From Bacteroidota bacterium (GTDB lineage: Bacteria; Bacteroidota; Bacteroidia; Cytophagales; Cytophagaceae), in NCBI GenBank assembly GCA_023391415.1, contig JAEWAY010000003.1, positions 62,001 to 126,000 of the forward strand: 64,000 bases of DNA, written 5' to 3'. A program made the position numbers and the translations under genes. Under the pieces are notes generated by a model. It saw nothing but the letters and a program-made list of their open reading frames with translations, did no database searches and had not been told where the DNA came from. Numbering within the stretch: position 1 is the first letter of the stretch; each line of letters begins with the position of its first letter. Below are positions 1 through 8,174 of this stretch, in pieces.

Positions 1-401
1 AGACTTAACATTGCTAGTCGCTGAAGGGAAGCGAGTATTGTTACAACACCTTCGATATAATTGGCATACAGGTCAAGTGTGATTAGGTTGGTTAGAGAAT
101 CAATATATGGTATGGACTGCAATGAAGTACTATTGATTGTCAGTACATGTAAATTTTTTAGATTATTAATTTCTTCGGGAACTTTCCAAAGACATCCGCC
201 ATCTGCAGTAATTTCCAAATCAGAAACCTTTCCATCATTACTTATTATGACCATTCTGGGATAATGGTTACATCCGGAAAGGTAATTGTTGATTTTGTTC
301 AGAGCGACAAATTCCGGATAATGTTCCGGTATGTCTGCGTTGTTGTGGCATGAAAACAGAATGATGAGTATGCCAGCTATAAAAAATATGTTTCTTATCA
401 T
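1..401 (-). CDS. Leucine-rich-repeat lipoprotein, 3' end cut by window edge
   Basis: The frame opens at an ATG at 401 and stays open for 133 codons to the left edge, so the C-terminus is missing. The N-terminus is a lipoprotein signal peptide: hydrophobic segment at residues 4-16 and a lipobox LFSC with the lipid-bearing Cys at 18. From about residue 55 there are LRR-type units (spaced Leu/Ile, for example NLKNLHVLTI and NLITLDLYANYI). The expected location is an outer or inner membrane leaflet. DNA is AT-rich like the next two genes. It follows the OmpA-like gene by about 80 bases on the same strand, so it may belong to that transcription unit. No enzymatic function is suggested; LRR domains usually bind protein. 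Confidence 0.75.
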   Translation of the reverse strand, partial: MIRNIFFIAGILIILFSCHNNADIPEHYPEFVALNKINNYLSGCNHYPRMVIISNDGKVSDLEITADGGCLWKVPEEINNLKNLHVLTINSTSLQSIPYIDSLTNLITLDLYANYIEGVVTILASLQRLAMLS

Positions 402-483
402 AGGAGTAATGTTAGTCGGCACGAGAAGGAGAGCTTTGTCTGTGAAAACTTACAAAACTCTCGATGTGAAGATGAACAATACA

Positions 484-906
484 TTAATCAATTATTATCA
501 ATTCAACGCGCCTATTTCGCGCCTTTTCAGTTTCACTACAGTTCCATTTTCTACAATCAGTTAACATTATTTTGTCTGCATAGAAATAAATTTCTAAATT
601 TTTACTTTTTAGTCCTTTTATAATAAGGTAATTGAATACATTTTCCGCTCTGGTTAGTGAAAGTTTTTCTTTATTTTCTTCATCGATATTAGCGAAGCCA
701 AAAACACCAATCTTTATTTTTTCTTCATTCATTAATATTACAGACATAGAGTCAAGAATATGCATTGCAGAGTCATTCAAAAGACTGCTATTTTTATCAA
801 AAAAAATAATAGGGAGGGAAATAGGAGATTTTTGGCTCTGTAGTGGCAAATGACTATAGTCATTTTTAAATAAGATACATATGGTTAGCAGTATAAATAT
901 TTTCAT
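484..906 (-). CDS. Small secreted OmpA-like domain protein
   Basis: This 140-residue protein has a short signal peptide (about residues 1-18) followed almost directly by one OmpA/MotB C-terminal-type domain. Visible family hallmarks are a FFDKNSSLLN strand start (about 35), a LSLTRAENVFNYLIIKGL helix (about 82-99) and the terminal ARNRRVELII strand. The usual GHTD segment is altered to GFANID, so peptidoglycan binding is plausible but not certain. Its ATG overlaps the stop of the upstream toxin-like gene by four bases (ATGA), which suggests translational coupling. That context makes it a candidate partner, anchor or immunity factor for the metallopeptidase; this is inference only. DNA is AT-rich. 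Confidence 0.75.
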   Translation of the reverse strand: MKIFILLTICILFKNDYSHLPLQSQKSPISLPIIFFDKNSSLLNDSAMHILDSMSVILMNEEKIKIGVFGFANIDEENKEKLSLTRAENVFNYLIIKGLKSKNLEIYFYADKIMLTDCRKWNCSETEKARNRRVELIIID

Positions 907-3020
907 TTTTTTATCAAATGTTTCTCAGGAGATTTTTTGGAAAGATTTTCGGAGTTATAATTTTTGACACCATAGTTTTTGTCAAGAATAAAATCAGAAA
1001 AACCTTCCGATTGCTTTTGTTTGGCTATTTCAATAATCCCAGTCAATTGCGAGGTTTCATTTAGGGGAAAAATACTTCTCCCCATAATATCCCAGCGATA
1101 AGATTCACTATCAGCTTTGCCACTAATAACTTTTGAGCCGTCATCTGACATGAAATCATAATAACGATCAGCAATTCCAAGCAAATGTAAGAATTCATGA
1201 CCTATGACTTTATTTATGGTGTTATTGGCATCCTCAATTGAAATTCTTGCAACATTAGAAGGGTACATAACCACTGTGCCAACATCTGTTGCTGCATTAT
1301 AATCTATTACTTTCATATCGAAGAAATCTGCATGGGATCTTTTGATGGAAGATATTTCTACATAGTTTTCTCCCGGGTTTAGAAGTTCAGTTGGAGATAT
1401 ACCAGATTCAAGTAACCGTTCATCATTGTCAGAAAACCTTTCTACTTTGACATCAATAACAACCTGATATTTTTCATTAATGTGATTTATCGAATATTCA
1501 CCATTAATGGATTTATTTAATGTATACTGCATAGCATCAATAGTGCTTTGTTCAATATTTGCTCTTACTCTTATGGTACTTGAAATAGTTATAACTGTTT
1601 TACCATTTGCCTGTTTTATGGCAACATGAGCTTCTTTGCCTGAAGGATCATTAAAATAGATTGGATTGTTTTCAAAAGCTGTATAGGGACTCCAGCCTGG
1701 ATACTTGTGCGCCAGCGGGTCGATCTGCCAGGCAAATACCACCGGGTCGAAAAAGTAGTCGTTGAAAAATACAGAGTCTCGGGCAAAGCCGGTGATCCTC
1801 CCGCTTCGGGTGTCAAACAAGGTCCGGCCGTAGCGCTCTACAGGCTGGTCAGCATGCATTTCTTCCAGCCGTCCCCAGGACAACGTGGCGTAGGGGATCT
1901 GCTCCGTACTGATCGCCCGGAAGGGTTGGGGGGTATGGTCCGTGGCTCCGATCCGGATCGTGGTGCTGTCTTTCCTCAGCCGGCCTATGATGATTTCTTT
2001 CATGGACAGAGGCATTTGCCGGTAACCCAGCCGGTACAGCCGGCAGGTAAGGGACTCCAGTTCGGCAAAGTCCTTATCCCCGCGCCATTGCCCGGGTGTA
2101 CGATGGGTGCGGAGCAGGCGGTTTTCCAGCGCCTCCGCCTTGAGCAGCAGGGCGCTCAGGCAGAGGCTGTCGTAGCGCAGAGCCAACTCGGCACAGTCCA
2201 TGGCAAAGCTATCATCGGGGGCAGACTGGCTGTACAGATAGCCCTTGGCCAGATAGACCAGGCACAGGGCTACCGATTGTTTTGTATCGAGCGCGCGCAG
2301 GGCGATCCCGCCGCGTACAGCTTCATCGGTGGTATAGGTCAGCGTGGCGATACTGCCGGTGCCGGCAAAAGACCGTGTAGAAACCTCTACATTATAGTAT
2401 ACACCTTTGTGGTCCGCGTGCCGGATATAAATATGACCGGGAGCCGTACACAGGGCGGCTTCGGAATCCAGCCGCTCCGAAAAGATACGGAACAGCGAAG
2501 CCAGCGCGAAACAGTTGCCTGTACCACGGCTGAGCAGGCTGGTAACCTGCGTATGTGTCCAGTCGAGCGTACCCAGCGGATCCTGAAACGAATAGTGGAA
2601 GGGGAGGTGGGCGTATTGCCCGCCGATATACGTAGTATCGGTCATATAGGCAAAAATGGCCCAGTTGGCCAGCGCTTTTTCATAGCGTGCCTGTTGCAGG
2701 GTTATACTTTCGGAGAGGCTTGGGCGGAAGTTTTGTGCGGTATAGTCGCGGTTGGCATCCATCAGCTTGCGGATACGCCGGGTATGCGTGTCCAGTATAT
2801 GCCGGTAGCGCAGGCTGTCCAGCGTATTGTTATGAAAAGCGTTTTCGACGCGGAACAGCGCCCGTTCATAGCTCAGCGGTGCTTTGCCTTCCAGCATATG
2901 CCTCAATTCCTGAAAGGCTTCCCGGTACTGTCTCGCAGCTATATCGCCGGAGTCATACGCTGCCGCGAAAGCGGGCAGAAGGAAGGTCAGAGCGGTGAAA
3001 AAAAATAGTAAAGACTTCAT
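903..3020 (-). CDS. Chimeric transglutaminase-like / RHS-core / metallopeptidase toxin-like protein
   Basis: This 705-residue protein has a signal peptide at about 1-20. Residues 50-350 resemble the neighbouring gene and carry a transglutaminase-like triad: Cys170 (GTGNC), His196 (APGHIYI), Glu212 (NVEVSTR). Residues 434-461 hold an RHS-associated core motif (DPLAHKYPGWSPY, then NNPI and NDPSG), which in polymorphic toxins precedes a variable C-terminal toxin. The tail has a zincin site HEFLHLLGIAD (His608, Glu609, His612, Asp618) and a Met-turn-like DIMG near 644-647, the HExxHxxGxxD arrangement of snapalysin-like metzincins. No RHS/YD repeats precede the core. The DNA changes from GC-rich to AT-rich near 1700, inside the RHS motif. 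A secreted protease toxin is the best guess; target unknown. Confidence 0.75.
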   Translation of the reverse strand: MKSLLFFFTALTFLLPAFAAAYDSGDIAARQYREAFQELRHMLEGKAPLSYERALFRVENAFHNNTLDSLRYRHILDTHTRRIRKLMDANRDYTAQNFRPSLSESITLQQARYEKALANWAIFAYMTDTTYIGGQYAHLPFHYSFQDPLGTLDWTHTQVTSLLSRGTGNCFALASLFRIFSERLDSEAALCTAPGHIYIRHADHKGVYYNVEVSTRSFAGTGSIATLTYTTDEAVRGGIALRALDTKQSVALCLVYLAKGYLYSQSAPDDSFAMDCAELALRYDSLCLSALLLKAEALENRLLRTHRTPGQWRGDKDFAELESLTCRLYRLGYRQMPLSMKEIIIGRLRKDSTTIRIGATDHTPQPFRAISTEQIPYATLSWGRLEEMHADQPVERYGRTLFDTRSGRITGFARDSVFFNDYFFDPVVFAWQIDPLAHKYPGWSPYTAFENNPIYFNDPSGKEAHVAIKQANGKTVITISSTIRVRANIEQSTIDAMQYTLNKSINGEYSINHINEKYQVVIDVKVERFSDNDERLLESGISPTELLNPGENYVEISSIKRSHADFFDMKVIDYNAATDVGTVVMYPSNVARISIEDANNTINKVIGHEFLHLLGIADRYYDFMSDDGSKVISGKADSESYRWDIMGRSIFPLNETSQLTGIIEIAKQKQSEGFSDFILDKNYGVKNYNSENLSKKSPEKHLIKK

Positions 3021-3047
3021 TCCATGTAAATTTAGTGATTATTTTTC

Positions 3048-4520
3048 TCAAAATGACTGAATAAACCGGCTGCGCTTCTGCTGACCTGACTGCTCTTGCC
3101 GGCTGCCTTTAAATTCATGCTGCCGCATCAGGTTTTCATACAGCGCTTCGGGCAGTGGCTGATAACCCAGACGGGAGATCGTCGCTTCGTTTTGAAGGAG
3201 CGCGTCCCGCAGTTGCCGGGCTTCCGGCAACTGATCGATCAGGGCAATATCCGTGATACCATGCTGTCGTAACAATCGATTCAGTTGCCCGGCCAGCAGG
3301 CTGCTTCGGAGCAGGTAGGCCTGCAGGGTATTCCGGCGGGGAAAAGCTATCATGGCTGCATCCATGCACTGATGTATGAAGCTGCCGTCGGCTATGCCGA
3401 ATTTCTGCATATAACCCAGCGCCAGATCCAGCAGGCAGTTGGCTACGATCTGCTTCCGGTTGAGCGTATCGAGGTATATGCCGCTGCGCTTTGCTTCCGG
3501 GCTTATAAACAGGTTGTCTTCGTACCAGCGGTCTGAAATATTCCAGCCTGTGGTGGCCTCATAATTATGCAGGCGACCCTGCGCGTCTGGGTATTTGACC
3601 AGGGCATGATGCGGAGCCAGCGAAAGATAAGCCGTGGCGCCCAGACGCTCGGCCAGCACGCAGTACACGGCCGGCATGCTGTTGCATTGGCCGCCGCCGG
3701 TAGCCAGGCATTTGGTAAGAAAATAGCTTCGGAAATCCTTTTCTCCCCGAAAATCCACATAGTCATAGAAAAAAGGCAGATGCGTGGTCCGCACATAGCG
3801 GCCGGGCTGATCGGGATGAGGGCTGAGCAGGGAAAGTGTATCCCGCATAAATTTCTGTATGCCGAAGTGTAGCTCCGGCTGATTATGCGGGCTGAGGTTT
3901 TTTGATTTGAGCCAGGCACGGATAAATCCGGCCGAATGATCCAGTATATGCTCGTACTCTTCTCTGCTCAGATAGCTTTCGCCCCAGGCGTTTTCAAGCA
4001 TAAAATAGGCTTCGGAAACCGAGAGTGGCCTGCTGCCCGTCAGTTGGGCGCTCAGCAGGCTGAGCGCATCGGTATATGCCCGGGTCCGGCCGGCAAATTC
4101 CGGAGACCGGTAATACGCAAGGTCTGCTGTCCCACGCCTGCCTGCTGCTGAGTGGGCTTCATTAAGCAGCCCGGCAATCATCCGGTGCTGCTCTTCCTGC
4201 CGGATAGAGCTTTGTCGGTGCTGTTGCCTGAGGAATTCCTGCGCGGCCTGCCGGTTTTCTTCAGCAGTGCGGTAGTAGCGGTTGATATATCCACCCATTT
4301 TCTGTTCGGCAGTGCGGTAGCTTTGTTCCTCAATATCCCGGGCAGTAGCGCCCATAGGATGTGATCGCTCTGTCTGCTGGTCCGGTCGTGGCACAGGTTG
4401 TGGCCCCGGAACTGTAACCTGTGCGGGCAGGCACTGGCTTAGCAGTAATAGTACGCTTGTGATCAGAACGGAGCACTGCAGGCCGGTAAGGATAAAAATA
4501 CGATACATTTGATATAACAT
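3048..4520 (-). CDS. Secreted transglutaminase-like protein
   Basis: This 490-residue protein has an N-terminal hydrophobic signal (about 9-33), a Gln/Arg-rich, probably coiled-coil stretch (about 60-120), and a transglutaminase-like core. The putative triad is Cys279 (GGGQCN), His305 (APHHALV) and Glu321 (HNYEATTG). The spacing (26 and 16 residues) is identical to that in the downstream toxin-like gene, so the two are paralogues; this copy lacks the RHS core and protease. It lies 27 bases upstream of that gene on the same strand and probably shares its transcript. Family members are cysteine proteases or cross-linking enzymes, but no substrate can be named. NNT-GCN codon pairs are frequent here, unlike in the native genes. 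Confidence 0.7.
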   Translation of the reverse strand: MLYQMYRIFILTGLQCSVLITSVLLLLSQCLPAQVTVPGPQPVPRPDQQTERSHPMGATARDIEEQSYRTAEQKMGGYINRYYRTAEENRQAAQEFLRQQHRQSSIRQEEQHRMIAGLLNEAHSAAGRRGTADLAYYRSPEFAGRTRAYTDALSLLSAQLTGSRPLSVSEAYFMLENAWGESYLSREEYEHILDHSAGFIRAWLKSKNLSPHNQPELHFGIQKFMRDTLSLLSPHPDQPGRYVRTTHLPFFYDYVDFRGEKDFRSYFLTKCLATGGGQCNSMPAVYCVLAERLGATAYLSLAPHHALVKYPDAQGRLHNYEATTGWNISDRWYEDNLFISPEAKRSGIYLDTLNRKQIVANCLLDLALGYMQKFGIADGSFIHQCMDAAMIAFPRRNTLQAYLLRSSLLAGQLNRLLRQHGITDIALIDQLPEARQLRDALLQNEATISRLGYQPLPEALYENLMRQHEFKGSRQEQSGQQKRSRFIQSF

Positions 4521-4560
4521 TATATCTGTCAGTATATTGTCTGGTTTAAAAAATCTCCGG

Positions 4561-4591
4561 CAAGTATACTATTTTTATTAAAAACATCAAA
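4561..4591 (-). promoter_or_regulatory. Bacteroidota-type promoter upstream of the accessory operon
   Basis: On the minus strand, TTTG (4591-4588) is followed after 19 bases by TATACTTG (4568-4561), one mismatch from TAnnTTTG. The spacing is that known for Bacteroidota primary-sigma promoters. It predicts a start of transcription near 4554 and a leader of roughly 35 bases before the ATG at 4520. Confidence 0.5.
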
Positions 4592-5041
4592 AATAAAAAC
4601 ACTTTAAATAATGTTATTTAAAATATGGAAAACAAGCAGTAAAAAAGATCGTTGAGGTGATCTGCTTTATGGTTCGTGTTAGTTAGCACGCCACTTTCAG
4701 CGAGTGACGATTCCTGATAAGGCCTCTGGCCGTTTATTTTGGTACAGATTGACAAGCTGGCCGGAGGCTGCAAGGAAATTACTAATCATCCGGAAAATCC
4801 GGGCGATGGTGAGACATTGATACCTGTCTGACTATTATTCCTAAGGTCTCCCGCCGTTTTAATATAAATCCACCAAAAATTTAAGGTATCCGCGTCAGCC
4901 GGATGGTCTGAAACTTGCCGAAGTATGATTGGCCGGAGGCTATATGAATGGTTATCTCCTCCTAAAAAATCCAAGCCCGGCGATAGTGGGAACTTAATCG
5001 ATATTCGCTATATTATAGTTTACAAAAAGACAACGCCAATT
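4592..5041. other. Intergenic region with a diverged direct repeat
   Basis: No convincing gene. The left part is very AT-rich. The right part contains a diverged direct repeat of about 60 bases: GGCCGGAGGCT at 4759-4769 and 4931-4941, each followed about 45 bases later by a related GGCGAT(G/A)GTG(A/G)GA segment. It could be the remnant of a small mobile or duplicated element. Confidence 0.35.
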
Positions 5042-5560
5042 ATGGAAGATAAAAAACCGATTTTTGAAGAAAAACAATATTTTCGCCAGATCTGGTTGTG
5101 GATCATAGTGTTGACCGTCAATGGAGTATTTCTGTATGGGGTTTTCAGGCAGATGGCGCTGAAAGAAGATTTTGGTACTGAGCCTATGCCGGATATGGCG
5201 CTGATCCTGCTCACTCTGTTTAATCTGGCATTGGCGGCTTTCCTCTTATTTGTACGACTTGAGACAAAGGTTGATGAAGAGGGGGTATATTATCGTTACT
5301 ATCCGCTGCAAAGTTTCAAGAAGATAACCTGGGATCATATGGAGCGGGCTTATGTACGCCGCTACAATCCGCTCCGGGAATATGGAGGTTGGGGATTGCG
5401 CGGAAGCTGGAAAAAAGGCTGGGCTTACAATGTATCGGGAAAACATGGGCTGCAACTGGTATATGACCGGAACAAGCGCCTGCTGCTTGGAACGGGGAAA
5501 CCGGAAGTCCTGGAGACGGAATTAAAAAAGCTGGGTCGCTGGAAACCAGAGAGGGATTGA
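5042..5560 (+). CDS. Two-TM membrane protein with PH-like cytoplasmic domain (DUF6141-like)
   Basis: Starting at the ATG at 5042, this 172-residue protein has two transmembrane helices (about 15-34 and 50-70) connected by a short loop, followed by a basic, aromatic-rich domain of about 100 residues (VDEEGVYYRYYPL, then TWDHMERAYVRRYNPL). The layout resembles small bacterial PH-domain-like membrane proteins found widely in Bacteroidota (the DUF6141 type). No enzyme motif is present and its role is unknown. An in-frame start lies further upstream at 4925 but would add a non-conserved-looking basic extension. It converges on murF with 34 bases between stops. Confidence 0.6.
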   Translation: MEDKKPIFEEKQYFRQIWLWIIVLTVNGVFLYGVFRQMALKEDFGTEPMPDMALILLTLFNLALAAFLLFVRLETKVDEEGVYYRYYPLQSFKKITWDHMERAYVRRYNPLREYGGWGLRGSWKKGWAYNVSGKHGLQLVYDRNKRLLLGTGKPEVLETELKKLGRWKPERD

Positions 5561-5594
5561 ATCTTCTTATTCGCTTTTTAGCGAGGTTTCCCGT

Positions 5595-6875
5595 CTATAG
5601 CAAAGGAAGTATTTTTTCAAGTCCCATGCTCCGGCTACCCTTGATGAGGATACGCGTCTGTGAAAACGAACTGGATCTCAGGAAGTTTTCCAGCGAAGGG
5701 CGATCCTCGAAATAAAGCGCTTCCGGGCAGGCGCGCGACGCGTGAGCCATCTGGGTGCCGCAGAGCAGAATGGTATCGAAGTGTTTTTCGCGAATCAATC
5801 CGCCCAAACGTTCGTGTTCCGCCTCCGACTCGTCGCCCAGTTCAAACATGTCTCCCAGAATCACTACTTTGCCCTCTCCGGGCAAACCCGCGAAATTTTC
5901 CAGCGCGGCCTGCATGCTGGATGGATTCGCGTTGTAGGCGTCCAGCAGGATGGTATTGTCGCCCTGCCGTATCACCTGGCTACGGTTGTTGTCCGGCACG
6001 TACGCGCTGATCGCGCGGTTGGCTTCCGTATCCGGTACCGCGAAATGCCTGGCGATACATAGCGCCGCGGCGATATTGTCGAAGTTATACTTTCCGATAA
6101 GCTGGGTTGATGTCCGTTCGCCATTGGCCGCCTTAAAGCGTATATAAGGATTGGCTTCCTCCAGTGAGCAGGAGTAGTCGTCGTTCGCCTGAGGAAAGTA
6201 TACGGACTTTTCCGGACGGTCAAGCTCCATGATCAGGGAGTTGGAGGAATTGACAAAGGCGGTGCCGCTCCGCGCTTTCAGATAAGCGAAGAGTTCGCCC
6301 TTGCCTTTTTTTACCCCTTCCAGTCCTCCGAAGCCTTCCAGATGCGCCTTGCCGATATTGGTAATGATACCATGCGTGGGTTCGGCGATACGGCAATAGC
6401 TTTCTATTTCTTTCTGATGATTGGCCCCCATCTCGATGATCGCGATCTGAGCGTCTTCCTTTATGGAAAGCAGGGTCAGGGGTATGCCGATATGGTTGTT
6501 GAGGTTGCCCTTGGTGGCGTAGGTTTTGTAGGTGGTGGCGAGTACGCTGTAGATAAGCTCTTTGGTGGTCGTCTTGCCATTGGAACCGGTTACGGCGATA
6601 AAGGGTATCGAAAAACGGCGGCGGTGATACCGGGCCAGTTCCTGCAAACACGCCAGCGCGTCTTGGACCAGTACGCAGCGGTTGTTAACTTTGTGGTTTT
6701 CGTCGTCGATGATGGCGTAGGAAGCGCCCTGCTCCAGCGCCGCGGCGGCAAACTCGTTGCCGTTGAAGCTGGCTCCCCGGAGAGCGAAAAACAAGACGCC
6801 CGGACGAATCTGCCGGGTATCGGTACAAACGCCTTCAGAGGCCGAAAAAAGCTGGTATATTGCTTCGATAGACAT
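5595..6875 (-). CDS. murF: UDP-N-acetylmuramoyl-tripeptide--D-alanyl-D-alanine ligase
   Basis: MurF adds D-Ala-D-Ala to the UDP-MurNAc tripeptide, the last cytoplasmic step of peptidoglycan precursor synthesis. The 426-residue protein has the Mur N-terminal domain (CTDTRQIRPGVLFFAL at about 17-32), the ATP-binding motif TGSNGKTTT at 96-104, a central-domain EMGAN motif (about 150) and the C-terminal ligase domain (LLDAYNANPSSMQAAL, about 312-327). Length is typical for Bacteroidota MurF. It stands alone, not in a dcw cluster. It is divergent from the short hypothetical gene starting at 6943. Confidence 0.96.
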   Translation of the reverse strand: MSIEAIYQLFSASEGVCTDTRQIRPGVLFFALRGASFNGNEFAAAALEQGASYAIIDDENHKVNNRCVLVQDALACLQELARYHRRRFSIPFIAVTGSNGKTTTKELIYSVLATTYKTYATKGNLNNHIGIPLTLLSIKEDAQIAIIEMGANHQKEIESYCRIAEPTHGIITNIGKAHLEGFGGLEGVKKGKGELFAYLKARSGTAFVNSSNSLIMELDRPEKSVYFPQANDDYSCSLEEANPYIRFKAANGERTSTQLIGKYNFDNIAAALCIARHFAVPDTEANRAISAYVPDNNRSQVIRQGDNTILLDAYNANPSSMQAALENFAGLPGEGKVVILGDMFELGDESEAEHERLGGLIREKHFDTILLCGTQMAHASRACPEALYFEDRPSLENFLRSSSFSQTRILIKGSRSMGLEKILPLL

Positions 6876-6942
6876 ACCGGTATTGAATTTCTTACGATTG
6901 TGTTTAAAACAGAAAAATACGAATTGGGGTTTTAATTTTAGT

Positions 6943-7341
6943 ATGAAAGCGATAATTAATTTTCAGGTCATCGAGGATTTCAGAACCTATCCTTTTGGCG
7001 GGCCTTTTACGCCTTTTATCCAGGAAAACTTCTGCGATTTCTCATTTTATGATCTGGACCAGTTTTCCGATCAGGATTTGTTTGAGTATGGCAAATCCAT
7101 GATCGAGGCGGCCGACCGGGTGCTCCTGATTATCGGAGGTAGCGAAAATACCAGACCCGACAAGCTTTACCTGCTTCAGAACCTGATTATGGCCGGCAGG
7201 GACAAAAGCTTTGTGCTTTCCACCATACGCAATGAGGTCGTTGACGAGTACTTCAGCGAGCTGGGAGACCATTACTGCGTCCGCCAGGAGGAAGATATGC
7301 AAAAGCGCTTTATTACAGCCGCGTTGTCAGACCAAAGGTAA
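6943..7341 (+). CDS. Conserved hypothetical cytosolic protein
   Basis: A 132-residue soluble protein with no signal peptide or membrane segment. Segments such as AADRVLLIIGGSENTRP and LLQNLIMAGRDKSFVL suggest a small alpha/beta fold; I do not recognise the family. The ATG at 6943 is preferred because it follows a TAATTTTA box; upstream in-frame codons are antisense to murF. Its last 29 bases overlap the 3' end of the convergent beta-barrel gene, so the two transcripts are antisense there. Confidence 0.6.
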   Translation: MKAIINFQVIEDFRTYPFGGPFTPFIQENFCDFSFYDLDQFSDQDLFEYGKSMIEAADRVLLIIGGSENTRPDKLYLLQNLIMAGRDKSFVLSTIRNEVVDEYFSELGDHYCVRQEEDMQKRFITAALSDQR

Positions 7342-7903
7342 TAACGGCGAATGGACCAAGTCCCCCCTCCGCGTACAGGCCGATACGCTCAAAAAACATG
7401 TAGCGCAAGCCGGCCATGGCTATCGCGGTAAAGCGGCCGGTGGGCTGGTTATAGGGATCGTTGACAAAGAAAGTGCCTTTGTATCCTCCTCCAAATACCG
7501 CGTAGATGTCAAAGTGCTCACTATCGAGATTGGTGATCAGGTGTTTTTCCAGAAAGGGGCCGAAGTGAAAAGAAGCCCTGCCTCCCGCGAAATATCGGTT
7601 GGCTCCAAACGTGAAAGTTTCGGCCGGAGTTTCGTATTTATATGATCGCGCGTAGTAGGACAGCATAGGGCCAATACTCAGCTCGTCCGTCAACGCGTAT
7701 TCGCCTGTCAGGGAAATTTCCGGAAATACTCCCGTACGGTACGCGTTTTTATAGTTGGCTGTCTTGAAATGTCCGATTGAAATCCCCGCGTTGATCAGAA
7801 AGTCTCCTTTTTGGAGCGAAAAAGGATAAGAAGGCGTATGCTGCGCGAAAGAGCGTATGGACATAAGAAAAAATAAGACCGGAAAGAGAACGCGAATCTT
7901 CAT
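7313..7903 (-). CDS. Outer-membrane beta-barrel protein, copy 1
   Basis: This 196-residue protein has a signal peptide (MKIRVLFPVLFFLMSIRSFAQ) and then alternating amphipathic strands typical of an eight-stranded porin-like barrel (GDFLINAGISIGHFKT, ELSIGPMLSYYARSY, GGRASFHFGPFLEKH), ending with an aromatic-poor RL strand. It is the most diverged of three related barrels transcribed in the same direction from 9467 to 7313. Function is unknown; such barrels are common structural or adaptive envelope proteins in Bacteroidota. Confidence 0.7.
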   Translation of the reverse strand: MKIRVLFPVLFFLMSIRSFAQHTPSYPFSLQKGDFLINAGISIGHFKTANYKNAYRTGVFPEISLTGEYALTDELSIGPMLSYYARSYKYETPAETFTFGANRYFAGGRASFHFGPFLEKHLITNLDSEHFDIYAVFGGGYKGTFFVNDPYNQPTGRFTAIAMAGLRYMFFERIGLYAEGGLGPFAVITFGLTTRL

Positions 7904-8125
7904 GCGGGTAAACGACGCTTTTGTCTATTTCAACTTCAATCAGGCCTATTATGTTATGTGACAATACATCGCGGATGGGTGGACGCGTTCGCGGCGTCTG
8001 TATAGCTAGCTCGTTTGGCTGCATGTAGTCCAGACAGTCCGCCTCGGTATTTCGAAGGATGGCTATTTGAGGATGGAAAAAATCTGGAAGAAATAATAAA
8101 CGAAAGGATTTTTTAGCCGAAGAAA

Positions 8126-8167
8126 CTAAACGCGAAAGAGGCGGTTTCAGGCCTCTTCCGCGTTTAG
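8126..8167 (-). terminator. Hairpin terminator after beta-barrel copy 2
   Basis: Arms CTAAACGCGAAAGAGGC (8126-8142) and GCCTCTTCCGCGTTTAG (8151-8167) pair over 17 positions with one mismatch and an 8-base loop. It lies 8 bases beyond the stop of the minus-strand gene at 8175. The following minus-strand T-run is weak. Confidence 0.6.
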
Positions 8168-8174
8168 AAGAATA

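Noticed and set aside
1707..3008. Long plus-strand open frame (433 codons) opposite the toxin-like gene
   Set aside because: It lies in the GC-rich part of a gene with clear domains, has no recognisable protein features and reflects antisense openness.
6342..6935. Plus-strand frame opposite murF
   Set aside because: Antisense of a conserved gene; no signal, domain or start context.
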